A stretch of DNA of 64,000 nt, taken from positions 248,001 to 312,000 of the forward strand of contig NZ_JAAGLU010000002.1 in NCBI RefSeq assembly GCF_010550245.1. Direction: 5' to 3'. The notes beneath the pieces are model-generated. The model was not told the origin of the DNA, did no database searches, and saw only the letters and a list, made by a program, of their open reading frames with translations. Origin of the DNA: Streptomyces sp. SID12501 (GTDB taxonomy: Bacteria; Actinomycetota; Actinomycetes; Streptomycetales; Streptomycetaceae). Below are positions 35,701 to 44,336 of this stretch, piece by piece (the stretch's first letter is position 1; each line of letters starts with the position of its first letter). The position numbers and the translations under genes were made by a program.

Positions 35701-36483
35701 GTCCCCCGACTCCGGTACGTCGGTCTGGTCGCCGAAGACCTGCGGGGAGGCGACCGGCAGGTCGGCGTACCAGTCGTAGAAGGACAGCATCACGCCGCCG
35801 AGCAGCGAGTAGAAGCGAGCCCCTGCGGCGTGGGAGACCATCGACATCGCCGGTATCGGCGAGAACCCGGCCAGCCGGTCGGGGCCGTACTCCTTGATGG
35901 TGTGCACATGGGCGGCGGCGATCATCTCGCTCGCCTCGTCCCAACTCGCCCTTACCAGACCGCCCTTGCCGCGCGCCGACTTGTAGCGCCGGGAGCGCTC
36001 CGGGTCGGAGACGACGTCCGCCCACGCCAGCACCGGGTCACCGAGGCGGGTCCTGGCCTCCCGGTACATCTCCAGGAGCACCCCGCGCACATAGGGGTAG
36101 CGGACCCGGGTGGGCGAGTAGGTGTACCAGGAGAACGCGGCGCCGCGCGGGCAGCCGCGCGGCTCGTACTCCGGGCTGTCCGGGCCGACAGTGGGGTAGT
36201 CGGTCTGCTGGGACTCCCAGGTGATGATCCCGTCCTTGACGTACACCTTCCATGAGCAGGAGCCGGTGCAGTTCACTCCGTGGGTGGAGCGGACCACCTT
36301 GTCGTGGCTCCAGCGGTCCCGGTAGAAGTCGTCGGCCTTGCGGCCACCGATCTTGAACAGGGTGCGGTGGTCGGCGGAGACCTCGGCCTTGGTGAAGAAC
36401 CGGCGAGTGCGGATGAGCGCGTCCGCCAACTCGCCGTCCAGGCCTGCTGGTTGGCGTGGTTGTTTGTCAGCTCGCGGATTCAT
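32749..36483 (-). CDS. narG: Respiratory nitrate reductase alpha subunit NarG
   Basis: 1244 residues, the catalytic Mo-bisMGD subunit reducing nitrate to nitrite. The FS0 cluster ligands are in STHGVNCTGSCSWKVY, the Mo-ligand Asp in SFYDWYADLP (about 222), then GAGTNHWFHSDTIYR and YSDIVLPAATWYEKHDLN. No twin-Arg signal, so cytoplasmic. ATG 36483 is chosen for AGGAAGG seven bases upstream; longer frames are shadow. The start lies inside the 3' end of the hemerythrin gene (17-bp overlap). Confidence 0.97.
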   Translation of the reverse strand: MNPRADKQPRQPAGLDGELADALIRTRRFFTKAEVSADHRTLFKIGGRKADDFYRDRWSHDKVVRSTHGVNCTGSCSWKVYVKDGIITWESQQTDYPTVGPDSPEYEPRGCPRGAAFSWYTYSPTRVRYPYVRGVLLEMYREARTRLGDPVLAWADVVSDPERSRRYKSARGKGGLVRASWDEASEMIAAAHVHTIKEYGPDRLAGFSPIPAMSMVSHAAGARFYSLLGGVMLSFYDWYADLPVASPQVFGDQTDVPESGDWWDAGYLIMWGSNLPVTRTPDAHWMAEARYRGQKVIAVAPDYADNVKFADEWLPAAPGTDGALAMSMGHVILKEFFVDRQVGYFTDYVKRYTDLPFLVTLEQRGTGDDLTYAPGKFLTAADLGGTAAEAENAEFRTVLLDAATGEPVVPNGSLGHRYGESGAGKWNLDLGDTDPLLTAAGGDGGEDAVTVELTRFDTPDGTAGQLRRGVPVRRIAGQLVTTVFDLLLAQYGVVRDGLPGVWPTGYDDADQPYTPAWQAAITGVAGETAARIAREFATNAEESKGRSMIIMGAGTNHWFHSDTIYRSFLTLTTLTGCQGVNGGGWAHYVGQEKVRPITGYSAIATAADWHRPARQMIQTAYWYLHSDQFRYDPFSADTLAAAGAGGTFAGKTTADVIAASARMGWMPSYPTFDRNPLTLATDAEAAGQQVPEYVVDQLKSGQLKFTGEDPDAPENFPRVLTIWRANLLGSSAKGNEYFLKHLLGTDSAVRATEAPPGARPRDVVWRDEAPVGKLDLLLTLDFRMTSTTVYSDIVLPAATWYEKHDLNTTDMHPFVNSFNPAIPPPWQTRTDWDAFNTIAAAFSRLAEGRLGTEKDVVAAPLLHDTPDAMATPHGRVRDWKAGECEPVPGRTMPKLVVIERDYPAVADRMTALGPLLDTLGATTKGVTFDVRQELEYLRHKNGTVRGGPADGRPSIARDVQVCEAILALSGTTNGHLATQGFRTLEARTGVKLADLAAEAEGKRVTFADTQAGPVPVITSPEWSGTESGGRRYSPFTINVERLKPWHTLTGRQHFFIDHDWMAELGEWLPVYRPPLNMHALFGEPEVGDQGELGITVRYLTPHNKWSIHSEYQDNLFMLSLSRGGPTIWMSKEDAAKIGVHDNDWIEAVNRNGVVAARAVVSHRMPEGTVYMHHAQDRLIDVPRTETNGRRGGVHNSLTRLLVKPSHLIGGYAQLTYAFNYLGPTGNQRDEVTVIRRRTDQEVTY

Positions 36484-36985
36484 TGTGCTGCCTTCCTGTA
36501 CGTGCTGTGTCCGCCTGAGGACGATCCGGCCGAAGGCCAAAGACGCGGGCGCGGACCGCGTCGATCGCCTCCCAGGCCTCCGTGCTGAGCTCGGCGAGCG
36601 CGGCGGGGAACACCCCGTCCTGCTCCTTGAGGATGTGGTCGCGCAGCAGAGCCAGGGCGTCCAGGAGCCGCAGGGGCCAGCCGGGGTCGGCCGGGACACC
36701 GGCGGCGGCCTCGCCGAGGATCGCCTCGATGTGCCGGTGTTCGGCCTCAAGCGCCGCGATACGTTCGGGGAACTCCTCCGCCAGCGGCGGGAAGAGCCCC
36801 TGCTCCTCCACCGCCGTGTGCGGCACGAGAACGGCGGAGATCCGGCGCGCGATCCGTGCCATCCGCGGTACGTCGGACTCGCGGTGCGCGGTGCGGATGT
36901 CCCCGATGAGGTTGACGACGAGGTCGTGTTCGCGGGTCAGTTCGGCTATCGCCGGTAGCGCCTGGCAGCCGCAGTACTCACACAT
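36467..36985 (-). CDS. Hemerythrin-domain protein
   Basis: 172 residues. An N-terminal MCEYCGCQ Cys cluster, then the hemerythrin four-helix bundle with the iron ligands LTREHDLVV (His), VPHTAVEEQGLFPP (His, Glu), EAEHRHIEA (His) and LRDHILKEQDGVFP (His, Glu). Binds O2 or NO through a di-iron centre; placed between nitrate uptake and nitrate reduction it may sense or detoxify NO or oxygen. It overlaps both neighbours. Confidence 0.92.
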   Translation of the reverse strand: MCEYCGCQALPAIAELTREHDLVVNLIGDIRTAHRESDVPRMARIARRISAVLVPHTAVEEQGLFPPLAEEFPERIAALEAEHRHIEAILGEAAAGVPADPGWPLRLLDALALLRDHILKEQDGVFPAALAELSTEAWEAIDAVRARVFGLRPDRPQADTARTGRQHNESAS

Positions 36986-38354
36986 GGCTGGTGCCGGTGC
37001 CGGTGCCGGTGCCGGTGCTGGTGCCGCGGGCGACGGCCTTGCGGACGGTGGTCGCGGTGAACGCCAGGGCGGTGGCGGCGATCAGGGCGAGCAGGGCCAG
37101 CCCGAGCGCGTAGTCGCCGTAAGCGCCGTAGAGGGAACCCATCAGCAGCGGCGGGACGAAGCCGCCGAGGCCGCCGGCCGCGCCGACCACGCCGGTGACG
37201 GCCCCGACCTTGCCTGCCGGGGCGAGCAGGGCGACGAGGGCGAAGGTGGCGCCGCTCCCCGCGCCCAGGGCGGCGGCGATGGTCAGGAAGGCGATGGTGC
37301 CCACCGGGGCCAGCGGCGGGGCGAAGGCCTGGACGGCCGCGCTCAGCGCGACCACGGCGAGCGCCACGGCCAGCACGGGGGTGGGGCGCAGCCGGTCGGA
37401 CAGCCAGCCGCCGACCGGCCGCATCACCACCGCCAGCAGTACGAACCCGGCCATCCGGTTGGCCGCGTCGGCCTGTGCGAGGCCGTACCCGGACTTGAGG
37501 TAGGTGGGCAGATAGACGGAGAAGGCGACGTATCCGCCGAACGCGACCGCGTACAGCGCGGATGCCTGCCAGGTGACACCGAGCCTGACGGTGGCGGCGA
37601 GCCGGCCCGTCATGGTCCCGGCCGGCACAGCCCTGCCCGGAGCGTCGCGCAGCAGGAACGCCGCCAGCGTCGCGTAGCAGGCCAGCACGATCGCGGTCGC
37701 CACGAACGGGGTGGCCAGGCCGTGCGACTTGACCAGGTTCACCGTGGTCAGGGCGCTGATGGCGGTGCCGCCCATCCCGGCACCGAAGACACCGATCGCG
37801 AGCCCCCGGCGCTCGGGCGGGAACCAGGCGCTGACGAACGGCACCCCCACCGCGAACGCGGTGCCGCCGATACCGAGGAAGAACCCGCCCACCAGCAGCT
37901 GGTTCAGGGAGGAGTGTCCGGCCAGCCCCAGGTACAGGACGGGGACGATGGTGGCGGCGGAGACCAGCGGGAACATCACCCGGCCGCCGAACCGGTCGGT
38001 CAGCGCACCCACCGGTATGCGGCCCAACGAGCCCACCACCACCGGCACGGCGACCAGCAACGCCTGCTGGAACGAGCTCAGTTGCAGGCCGTCCTTGAAC
38101 CGTGGGCCGAGCGGGCTCAGCAGCGCCCAGGCCCAGAAGTTCACTGCGAACCCGGCCGTGGCGAGCGCCAGCATCAGCCACCGCCGGTCGGCCGACGGCG
38201 GCGCCTGGGCCTGTGTGTTCGTGGCGGGGCCGGTGGGCAGGGGCGAGCCGATGGCATCCTGCGGGTTGTCCGCTCGGTTGCCCGTCGGCGGCCTGTCTGC
38301 CGAGGACTTGGCTGTCCGGGTCTCCGGCTTCGCAGGGCGGGGCGTCGTAGGCAT
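36978..38354 (-). CDS. narK: Nitrate/nitrite MFS transporter NarK
   Basis: 458 residues, 12 helices after a 55-residue Pro/Thr-rich N-terminus. The NarK nitrate signature is seen in IGVFGAGMGGTAIS (about 190-203) and GAGSGATFALVALLAPA (about 380-396), and a conserved Arg is near GRIPVGALTDRFGGR. The last residues are a Gly-Thr tract encoded by a GGTGCC repeat. It leads the operon narK-hemerythrin-narGHJI-cupin; OsdR-like boxes lie 96-129 bp upstream. Confidence 0.93.
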   Translation of the reverse strand: MPTTPRPAKPETRTAKSSADRPPTGNRADNPQDAIGSPLPTGPATNTQAQAPPSADRRWLMLALATAGFAVNFWAWALLSPLGPRFKDGLQLSSFQQALLVAVPVVVGSLGRIPVGALTDRFGGRVMFPLVSAATIVPVLYLGLAGHSSLNQLLVGGFFLGIGGTAFAVGVPFVSAWFPPERRGLAIGVFGAGMGGTAISALTTVNLVKSHGLATPFVATAIVLACYATLAAFLLRDAPGRAVPAGTMTGRLAATVRLGVTWQASALYAVAFGGYVAFSVYLPTYLKSGYGLAQADAANRMAGFVLLAVVMRPVGGWLSDRLRPTPVLAVALAVVALSAAVQAFAPPLAPVGTIAFLTIAAALGAGSGATFALVALLAPAGKVGAVTGVVGAAGGLGGFVPPLLMGSLYGAYGDYALGLALLALIAATALAFTATTVRKAVARGTSTGTGTGTGTSHV

Positions 38355-38449
38355 GCTTTCCTCGGCTCCTCAAAAGTGCCGTCGGACGGTCGCGTCCCGT
38401 GTCCCGTGGCCGTGGTGGCCCGACCACGCCGTCCCCGCAAGGATCACCA

Positions 38450-38483
38450 GGGACCGGCTCCCACGGCAGGGGCCGTTGGTCCT
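38450..38483 (-). promoter_or_regulatory. Tandem DevR/OsdR-like boxes before narK
   Basis: GGGAC-CGGC-TCCCA (8 of 10 defined positions) and, 20 bp away, GGGCC-GTTG-GTCCT (9 of 10). Twenty bp is two helical turns, the usual spacing of paired DevR sites. No OsdR/OsdK gene is in the window. Confidence 0.5.
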
Positions 38484-38666
38484 CGACTCCCGAGCCGACC
38501 GGGGTACATGTGCCGGGCGGCGTCCGGGGCCGCCGGAGCGCGTCGGCGCGGACAGGGGAGCCGTCGTGAGACCTCTCACCTTGGGTGGAGTGCCGAACCG
38601 GGGCCCGCAGCGCGGACGTTCGTCGGCCGGAGCGGCACTCGGTCAGCCTCCACCGGCGGCCGAACG

Positions 38667-38701
38667 GGGCCGATCGGTCTCTTGTCCGGGCCGATGGCCC
38701 T
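38667..38701 (+). promoter_or_regulatory. Tandem DevR/OsdR-like boxes before the Rv1733c-like remnant
   Basis: GGGCC-GATC-GGTCT (8 of 10) and GGGCC-GATG-GCCCT (9 of 10), 21 bp apart, ending 74 bp before the ATG at 38775. Confidence 0.45.
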
Positions 38702-38774
38702 GCTCCGGTGTGTCGTGTGTACGACCGTCGCTGAGGGGCACCCGTGCTGCCGTGTTCGGAAAGCGGGGTCGGCC

Positions 38775-38990
38775 ATGGGCACGAAGCTGAGGTGGTGGCG
38801 GTGGCGGCGCAGTCCGCTCAGGCGCCGCTCGGATGCCGTCGAGGCATGGGTGGTCCTGGTCGACGGCCGGGCCCTGATCACCGGGGCAGGCGAACCCGGC
38901 CACGATCCGGTGCCGCGTACGGGACCTCCCGGGAAGCTCCGGCCGACGCATCCGGGCCCCGGGACCGGTGCACGGAGCCGGCCGTGGTGA
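38775..38990 (+). pseudogene. 5' remnant of an Rv1733c-family gene
   Basis: 71-codon frame whose first 27 residues read MGTKLRWWRWRRSPLRRRSD then AVEAWVVL, the N-terminus of Rv1733c-family membrane proteins (a DosR-regulon family in mycobacteria). The expected transmembrane helices then fail to appear; the sequence becomes Gly/Pro-rich. Full-length relatives are about 180-200 residues, so the rest appears deleted. Its stop overlaps the next GTG (GTGA). Confidence 0.55.
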
Positions 38991-39532
38991 CGACACCGGG
39001 CAGGACCCGGACCACCGACACGTCACCTCAGCAACACCACCACCAGGTCGAAGTGCTCCTCGCCCGTCGGCGCTCGGTCGTCGCCTGGTGCGACCGTCAC
39101 CTGATGGCCATCCACGCCCTGTCCACCCTCATGACGGACGCCCCCGGTGTTGTCGACGCGGCCCTGGCCGAGGTCCTCACCGACCCCGTCGAACCTCCCG
39201 CGGTCCTCGGCCTGGGCGAATACCCCCCTGCTCTCCCCGCGCCGCCCCCGCCACGGGCCGCTCGCGCACACCTGCCCGTCACCAGGGACCGCTGTCCCGA
39301 CGACGCCTCCTCCCCGCTCGACCGCGTCGAGCTCGCGCTCCACCTCGTCGGAGACCGCTCCTGCGCGACCGTCTCCCGAATGCTCGGCCTCCCCGAGCGC
39401 TCCGTCGCCGCCCGCCTCCGTTCGGGGCTGTGGGTGCTGTTCACCCCCTGCGACGGCGACTCCGGCCACTTGCTGCCGGGCCGGTTCCCCGCCGTCGCGG
39501 CGGACCACCGCCACGGCCACGGCCTCAACTGA
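38987..39532 (+). CDS. Small protein with sigma-region-4-like helix-turn-helix
   Basis: 181 residues from GTG 38987. Middle helices VLLARRRSVVAWCDRHLMAI and TLMTDAPGVVDAALAEVLTD, a Pro-rich linker, and a C-terminal stretch (SPLDRVELALHLVGDRSCAT, then VSRMLGLPERSVAARLRSGL) like the HTH of sigma region 4 or of small ECF-type regulators. There is no region 2. Coupled to the Rv1733c-like remnant. Streptomyces dormancy clusters carry similar uncharacterised proteins; function unknown. Confidence 0.65.
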   Translation: MTTPGRTRTTDTSPQQHHHQVEVLLARRRSVVAWCDRHLMAIHALSTLMTDAPGVVDAALAEVLTDPVEPPAVLGLGEYPPALPAPPPPRAARAHLPVTRDRCPDDASSPLDRVELALHLVGDRSCATVSRMLGLPERSVAARLRSGLWVLFTPCDGDSGHLLPGRFPAVAADHRHGHGLN

Positions 39533-39652
39533 ACAGCCCCGTCGGCCCGCACCCGGGTCCGCGGACATCGCTTCGCCGAAGCGGCGCTCGGGCCTGCCGA
39601 CCGCCACCGCACAGCCTGCTGAAGCCGGGCCGCCGCCGGTTCGGACGCGGAC

Positions 39653-39700
39653 GCGGGTGTGGGCGCGGGTGTGGGTGTGGGCGTGGGTGTGGGCGTGGTC
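39653..39700. repeat. GTGGGY hexamer tract
   Basis: About eight units of GTGGGC/GTGGGT (with GCGGGT) directly downstream of the first universal stress gene stop. Runs of GGG at regular spacing could form G-quadruplexes. Confidence 0.8.
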
Positions 39701-40589
39701 AAGAGTGCGGGATCACCGCGACCGGGGCGACGACGTGCTGCAGGACCGCCTGCGTCACCGGTCCGATGTGACTCCCGGTCCGCGTACGACGGTTGTGCCG
39801 GCCGACGACGACGAGCGCGGCGTTCCGGGAGGCGTTCACCAGATGGGAGCCCGCCGTGCCGATCAGGGCCTGCTCGTTCACCTCGACGCCGGGGAATTTC
39901 GTCCGCCACGGCCGGAGTGCGTCGCCCAGCTTGCGCCGCACCTGTGCGCCCAGTTCCGCGTTGGGCTCGATGTCGAAGGCGGCGCCGTAGCCGGAGGAGG
40001 ACGGTGGCTTCCAGCCGTGGACGACGCGCAGGTTCGCCGCACGGCGGGAAGCCGCCTGGAACGCGAACCCGATCACGGCTCCGTCGGAGTCCTCCAGGCC
40101 GAGGTCGAGGCCGAGCACGACATCGCCCGTCAGTCGATCGGTCCCCGCGTCTTCACCGGCCAGGACGAGGACGACCGGCCGTTCGCTCCGGGCCACGACG
40201 GACAGCGCGACGGAGCCGGCCAGAAACCCGGTCACCCCGCTCCGGCCCCGGGATCCGAGCACCAGGAGATCGGCGTCCCGGGAGGCGGCCAGCAGGGCTG
40301 TGACGGGCCGCTCCGTGCTCTGTTCGGCGCTGACGCGCAGACCGGGATGGCGTTCGGTGAGCCGGGCCGAGGTCTCGCGCGGCAGACGTTCGGCCCAGTC
40401 GCGGTGCGGTCCTTTCCCGGGCGACGGTAAGACGGTGCCCGCCAGTGCCGCGTACGTGTGGGGCTGCCGGTGCCATGCGTGCACGAGGCGCAGGGGCGTG
40501 TCGCGGAGCTGCGCCTCGCGGGCGGCCCAGTCGACGGCGGCGAGGCTCTCGGGTGAGCCGTCCAGGCCGACCGTGACGTTGCGGAGCAT
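39699..40589 (-). CDS. Tandem-domain universal stress protein (UspA)
   Basis: 296 residues, two UspA domains. First: VTVGLDGSPESLAAVDWAAR and the ATP-binding loop LGSRGRSGVTGFLAGSVA. Second: VVLGLDLGLEDSD and VVGRHNRRTRTGSHIGPVTQ (looser). AAGGAGGG precedes the ATG. An OsdR-like box lies 61-74 bp upstream. Tandem USPs are typical members of DosR/OsdR regulons. Confidence 0.92.
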   Translation of the reverse strand: MLRNVTVGLDGSPESLAAVDWAAREAQLRDTPLRLVHAWHRQPHTYAALAGTVLPSPGKGPHRDWAERLPRETSARLTERHPGLRVSAEQSTERPVTALLAASRDADLLVLGSRGRSGVTGFLAGSVALSVVARSERPVVLVLAGEDAGTDRLTGDVVLGLDLGLEDSDGAVIGFAFQAASRRAANLRVVHGWKPPSSSGYGAAFDIEPNAELGAQVRRKLGDALRPWRTKFPGVEVNEQALIGTAGSHLVNASRNAALVVVGRHNRRTRTGSHIGPVTQAVLQHVVAPVAVIPHS

Positions 40590-40631
40590 GTGGAGCCCTC
40601 CTTGAGGGGACGCGATTCGGTGTCCGGGCAG

Positions 40632-40663
40632 GGGACATGCGTCAGAGGGGGGCCGCCGGGCCC
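40632..40663 (-). promoter_or_regulatory. DevR/OsdR-like box(es) before the first USP gene
   Basis: GGGCC-GCCG-GGCCC at 40650-40663 matches all ten defined positions; a weaker GGGAC-ATGC-GTCAG at 40632-40645 (8 of 10) lies 18 bp away. Confidence 0.5.
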
Positions 40664-40684
40664 CGGCAGCTCCTCCGGGCTCGA

Positions 40685-41593
40685 TCAGGCGTGCGGGACG
40701 ACGGCGACGGGGCAGGGTGCGTGATGCAGTGCGGCATGTGTGACGGGGCCGAGGTGGGTGCCGAGTCGGGATTCGCGGATCCGGCGTCCCACCACGAGGA
40801 GGGCCGCGCCGGCCGAGGCGCTGATCAGCTCGTCGGCCGCGCGTCCTTCGGTGACGGTCCCGGTGACGGTGACCTCGGGGAACTTCTCGCACCAGGGGTG
40901 CAGCGCGGCGGCCATGATGTGCTCCCGCTCCGCGCGCAGCTCCGGGCCGCTCACCGGGACGATCCTGTCCGCCGCCGCGAAGTCCGGCGGGCGGCTGAAG
41001 GTGTGGATCACGCGCAGTGAGGAGCCCCGGCGGCCGGCGGCGTCGAAGGCGAACTCGATCAGTTCGTCGCAGGGCCGGCCGGTGTCGAGGCCGAGTACGA
41101 CATCGCGGTAGGGGATCCCGGGTATCTCGTCCGGGGAGATGCCGTCCGGTGCGGAGAAGTGCTCGTCCGTGGTGCTCGCGCCTGCCCGCACCAGCACCAC
41201 GGGACGGGGTGCCCTGGCGACGACCCGTTGCGACACCGACCCCATCAGGAACCCCGCGACGCCGCCGAGTCCACGGGAGCCCAGGACCAGCAGCTCGGCC
41301 TGCCCGGCCGCCTTGAGGAGGGCTGAGACCGGCGAGTCGGCGAGCGCTTGGCCGATGACCCGCAGATCCGGGTGCGCGGCGCGCACACTGTCCGCGGCCC
41401 GTTCCGGCAGGTCTTCGGCCAGGGCCCGTTCGGACATGTCCGCGGGCACTGACGGGGCCGGACGCGGATGCCACTCCCAGGCGTGCACCAGGCACAGCGC
41501 GGCGCTCCGGCGTACGGCTTCCCGGGCCGCCCAGTGCGCGGCTGCCAGGCTTTCGGGAGAACCGTCGATCCCCGCGGTGACGTGTCGAAGCAT
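40685..41593 (-). CDS. Tandem-domain universal stress protein (UspA)
   Basis: 302 residues, paralogue of the neighbouring USP. First domain: VTAGIDGSPESLAAAHWAAR and LGSRGLGGVAGFLMGSVSQ; second: VVLGLDTGRPCDELIEFAF and VVGRRIRESRLGTHLGPVTH. GGAGG eight bases before the ATG. OsdR-like box at 41695-41708. Confidence 0.92.
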   Translation of the reverse strand: MLRHVTAGIDGSPESLAAAHWAAREAVRRSAALCLVHAWEWHPRPAPSVPADMSERALAEDLPERAADSVRAAHPDLRVIGQALADSPVSALLKAAGQAELLVLGSRGLGGVAGFLMGSVSQRVVARAPRPVVLVRAGASTTDEHFSAPDGISPDEIPGIPYRDVVLGLDTGRPCDELIEFAFDAAGRRGSSLRVIHTFSRPPDFAAADRIVPVSGPELRAEREHIMAAALHPWCEKFPEVTVTGTVTEGRAADELISASAGAALLVVGRRIRESRLGTHLGPVTHAALHHAPCPVAVVPHA

Positions 41594-41694
41594 GAGGCGT
41601 ACCTCCAGCGTTGCTGCCCATGGGTCGCTCTTCTGCCACCGAGCCTGGTACCGGGACGAGCACCGGGGACAGAGGCCGGGCGGGCCCTTCCGAG

Positions 41695-41708
41695 GGGCCC
41701 TTCGGCCC
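41695..41708 (-). promoter_or_regulatory. DevR/OsdR-like box before the second USP gene
   Basis: GGGCC-CTTC-GGCCC, all ten defined positions, 102 bp upstream of the ATG. Confidence 0.5.
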
Positions 41709-41735
41709 TGATCCCGGCCGACGTGTCGGCCGACG

Positions 41736-41768
41736 GGCGAAGCCGTTGATGCCGACACGTACGGCCAT
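41736..41768 (-). pseudogene. gap: 5' remnant of a glyceraldehyde-3-phosphate dehydrogenase gene
   Basis: ATG at 41768 with AAGGGAG upstream reads MAVRVGINGFA, the invariant GAPDH N-terminus (…VGINGFGRIGR), then loses homology after ten codons. It starts 31 bp after the phosphoketolase stop, as a second gene in that operon would. The rest of gap is absent and the sequence passes into the USP promoter region. Confidence 0.55.
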
Positions 41769-41799
41769 GGAGATGAACTCCCTTGCGGGATATGTGAGT

Positions 41800-44193
41800 T
41801 CAGCCGGTCCAGGTCCAGTCCGTGACCTCGGGCAGGTCGATGCCGTGCTCGCGGATCCAGGCGTGGTGGCGGGTGCGTGCGTCGGCCATCAGCTGGCGTA
41901 CGGCGGCGGCGCGGACGCCGAGGCCGGGGACGCGGTCGATGACGTCCATGACCAGCCGGTAGCGGTCCATGTCGTTGCGGACGACCATGTCGAACGGGGT
42001 GGTCGTGGTGCCCATCTCCTTGTAGCCGCGGACGTGCAGGTGGGCGTGGCCCGTGCGGCGGTAGGAGAGGCGGTGGATCAGCCAGGGGTAGCCGTGGTAG
42101 GCGAAGATCACCGGCTTGTCGGTGGTGAACAGGCCGTCGTACTCGAAGTCGCCCATTCCGTGCGGGTGTTCCTCGCGCGGCAGCAGCCGGGCCAGGTCGA
42201 CGACGTTGACGACGCGGACGGTGAGTTCCGGCAGATGGCGCCGCAGCAGATCGGACGCGGCCAGGATCTCCAGCGTCGGTACGTCTCCCGCGCAGGCCAG
42301 CACCACGTCGGGCTCGCCGCCGTTCTCGCTGCCCGCCCAGTCCCAGATCCCGGCGCCGCGGGCGCAGTGGGCGCGGGCCTCGTCCATGGACAGCCAGTCG
42401 AAACAGGGCTGCTTGCCCGCCACGATCACGTTGACGTAGTCACGGCTGCGCAGGACGTGATCCGCCACGGACAGCAGGGTGTTGGCGTCCGGCGGCAGAT
42501 AGACCCGTACGACCTCGGGGCTCTTGCTGAGGACGTGGTCGATGAACCCGGGGTCCTGGTGCGAGAAGCCGTTGTGGTCCTGACGCCAGACATGCGACGT
42601 CAGAAGGTAGTTGAGGGAGGCGATGGGTGCCCGCCACGCCAACTCCCTCGATGTCTTCAGCCACTTGATGTGCTGGTTGACCATCGAGTCGACGATGTGC
42701 ACGAACGCCTCGTAGCAGGAGAACAGTCCGTGCCTGCCGGTGAGCAGATAGCCCTCCAGCCAGCCCTGGCAGAGGTGTTCGGAGAGGATCTCCATGACCC
42801 GGCCGTGCCGGTCCAGGTGTTCGTCCACCTGGAGGGTCTGGGCCTGCCAGGCCTTTCCGCTCGCGTTGAAGACGGCGCCGAGCCGGTTAGACGCGGTCTC
42901 GTCCGGGCCCACCAGACGGAAGTCACGCCGCTGCGACGTGTTCCGCATGATCTGTTCGAGGAGGTCGCCGAGGATCCGGGTGGGCTCGTGCTGGGTGGCG
43001 CCCGGCTTGTCGACGGGGACGGCGAAGCGGTCGAGGGACGGCATCGGCAGGTCACGTACGAGCAGGCCGCCGTTGGCGTGCGGGGTGGTGCCGAGCCGGC
43101 GGGTCCCGTCGGGGACACAGGCGAGGACGTCGGCGCTGGGCCGCCCGTCGGCGCCGAACAGCTCCTCGGGCCGGTACGAGCGCAGCCAGGTCTCCAACTG
43201 CCGCAGGTGCTCCGGGTTTTCACGTACGCCGGACAGCGGGACCTGGTGGGCGCGCCAGGTGCCCTCGACCGGGACTCCGTCGACCTCGGCGGGGCCCGTC
43301 CAGCCCTTCGGCGTACGCAGCACGATCATGGGCCAGCGCACGCGCTCGGCCGTACCGTCCTCGCGGGCCGTGCGCTGCGCCAGGGCGATGCGGTCCAGTG
43401 CCTGGTCGAAGGCGTCGGCCATGGCGCGGTGGACCTGGTACGGGTCGTCGCTGGTGACGTGGATCGGCTCGTGGCCGTAGCCGCGCAGCAGCTCGTCGAG
43501 TTCGGACTCCGGGAGGCGGGAGAGCACGGTCGGGTTGGCGATCTTGTAGCCGTTGAGGTGCAGGATCGGCAGGACCGCGCCGTCGTGCACCGGGTCGAGG
43601 AACTTGTTGGAGTGCCAGGACGCGGCGAGCGGCCCGGTCTCCGCCTCGCCGTCACCGATCACACAGGCGACCAGCAGGTCCGGGTTGTCGAAGGCGGCAC
43701 CGTACGCGTGCGCGAGCGAGTAGCCGAGCTCGCCGCCCTCGTGGATCGAGCCGGGTGTCTCCGGCGCGACATGGCTGGGCACGCCGCCGGGGAACGAGAA
43801 CTGCCTGAAGAGCCGGTCCATGCCCGCCTCGTCGCGCGAGACGTCCGGGTAGGTCTCGCTGTAGCTGCCCTCCAGCCAGGAGCCCGCGAGCACGGCCGGC
43901 CCGCCGTGACCCGGCCCCCATACGCACAGCGCGTCGAGACCGCGCGCCTTGATCACGCGGTTGAGGTGCGTGTACACGAGGTTGAGACCGGGCGAGGTGC
44001 CCCAGTGGCCGAGCAGCCGCGGCTTGATGTGCTCGGGCGTCAGGGGCTCGGTGAGCAGCGGGTTGGCCAGCAGGTAGATCTGGCCCACGGCCAGGTAGTT
44101 GGCGGCCCGCCAGTGGGCGTCCAGGGTACGCAGTTCCTCGTCGGTCAGTACGGTGCTGGTGCTGGTGCTGTTCTGGTGTTTGATCTTGGGCAC
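41800..44193 (-). CDS. Phosphoketolase (xylulose-5-P/fructose-6-P)
   Basis: 797 residues, thiamine-diphosphate enzyme cleaving xylulose 5-phosphate (or fructose 6-phosphate) to acetyl phosphate and a sugar phosphate. Signatures: [59 protein letters not shown] (active-site region), [11 protein letters not shown] (ThDP/Mg motif) and [21 protein letters not shown] 44193 with CGGAG upstream fits the family N-terminus. Gives ATP via acetate kinase under low oxygen, matching the OsdR-like boxes upstream. Confidence 0.95.
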   Translation of the reverse strand: MPKIKHQNSTSTSTVLTDEELRTLDAHWRAANYLAVGQIYLLANPLLTEPLTPEHIKPRLLGHWGTSPGLNLVYTHLNRVIKARGLDALCVWGPGHGGPAVLAGSWLEGSYSETYPDVSRDEAGMDRLFRQFSFPGGVPSHVAPETPGSIHEGGELGYSLAHAYGAAFDNPDLLVACVIGDGEAETGPLAASWHSNKFLDPVHDGAVLPILHLNGYKIANPTVLSRLPESELDELLRGYGHEPIHVTSDDPYQVHRAMADAFDQALDRIALAQRTAREDGTAERVRWPMIVLRTPKGWTGPAEVDGVPVEGTWRAHQVPLSGVRENPEHLRQLETWLRSYRPEELFGADGRPSADVLACVPDGTRRLGTTPHANGGLLVRDLPMPSLDRFAVPVDKPGATQHEPTRILGDLLEQIMRNTSQRRDFRLVGPDETASNRLGAVFNASGKAWQAQTLQVDEHLDRHGRVMEILSEHLCQGWLEGYLLTGRHGLFSCYEAFVHIVDSMVNQHIKWLKTSRELAWRAPIASLNYLLTSHVWRQDHNGFSHQDPGFIDHVLSKSPEVVRVYLPPDANTLLSVADHVLRSRDYVNVIVAGKQPCFDWLSMDEARAHCARGAGIWDWAGSENGGEPDVVLACAGDVPTLEILAASDLLRRHLPELTVRVVNVVDLARLLPREEHPHGMGDFEYDGLFTTDKPVIFAYHGYPWLIHRLSYRRTGHAHLHVRGYKEMGTTTTPFDMVVRNDMDRYRLVMDVIDRVPGLGVRAAAVRQLMADARTRHHAWIREHGIDLPEVTDWTWTG

Positions 44194-44336
44194 GGTGACT
44201 CCGTAGGTCGTCGAGGCGAGGCGAGGCGAGTCGGGCTCCGGGAAGAGGCGCGAACCGAGGGCGCCCGCTCGTCGTGGTGTGCGAAGGGCCCCGCGTTCGA
44301 ACGCGTCTCGGAGCACGTGTACCCGCGTGTGGCGCT

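Larger units (their letters stand above)
38355..38774. promoter_or_regulatory. Promoter region between narK and the divergent small genes
   Basis: No gene in 420 bp. It holds two pairs of GGGNC-N4-GNCCC-like palindromes: 38450-38463 with 38470-38483 (start-to-start 20 bp), and 38667-38680 with 38688-38701 (21 bp). The first pair is placed for narK, the second for the rightward Rv1733c-like remnant. An AGGGGCACCC segment at 38735 is a weak half-match. Confidence 0.5.

Noticed and set aside
33559..36255. 898-codon plus-strand open frame opposite narG
   Set aside because: Shadow of narG; valine/glycine/arginine-rich with no domain, while narG is unmistakable.
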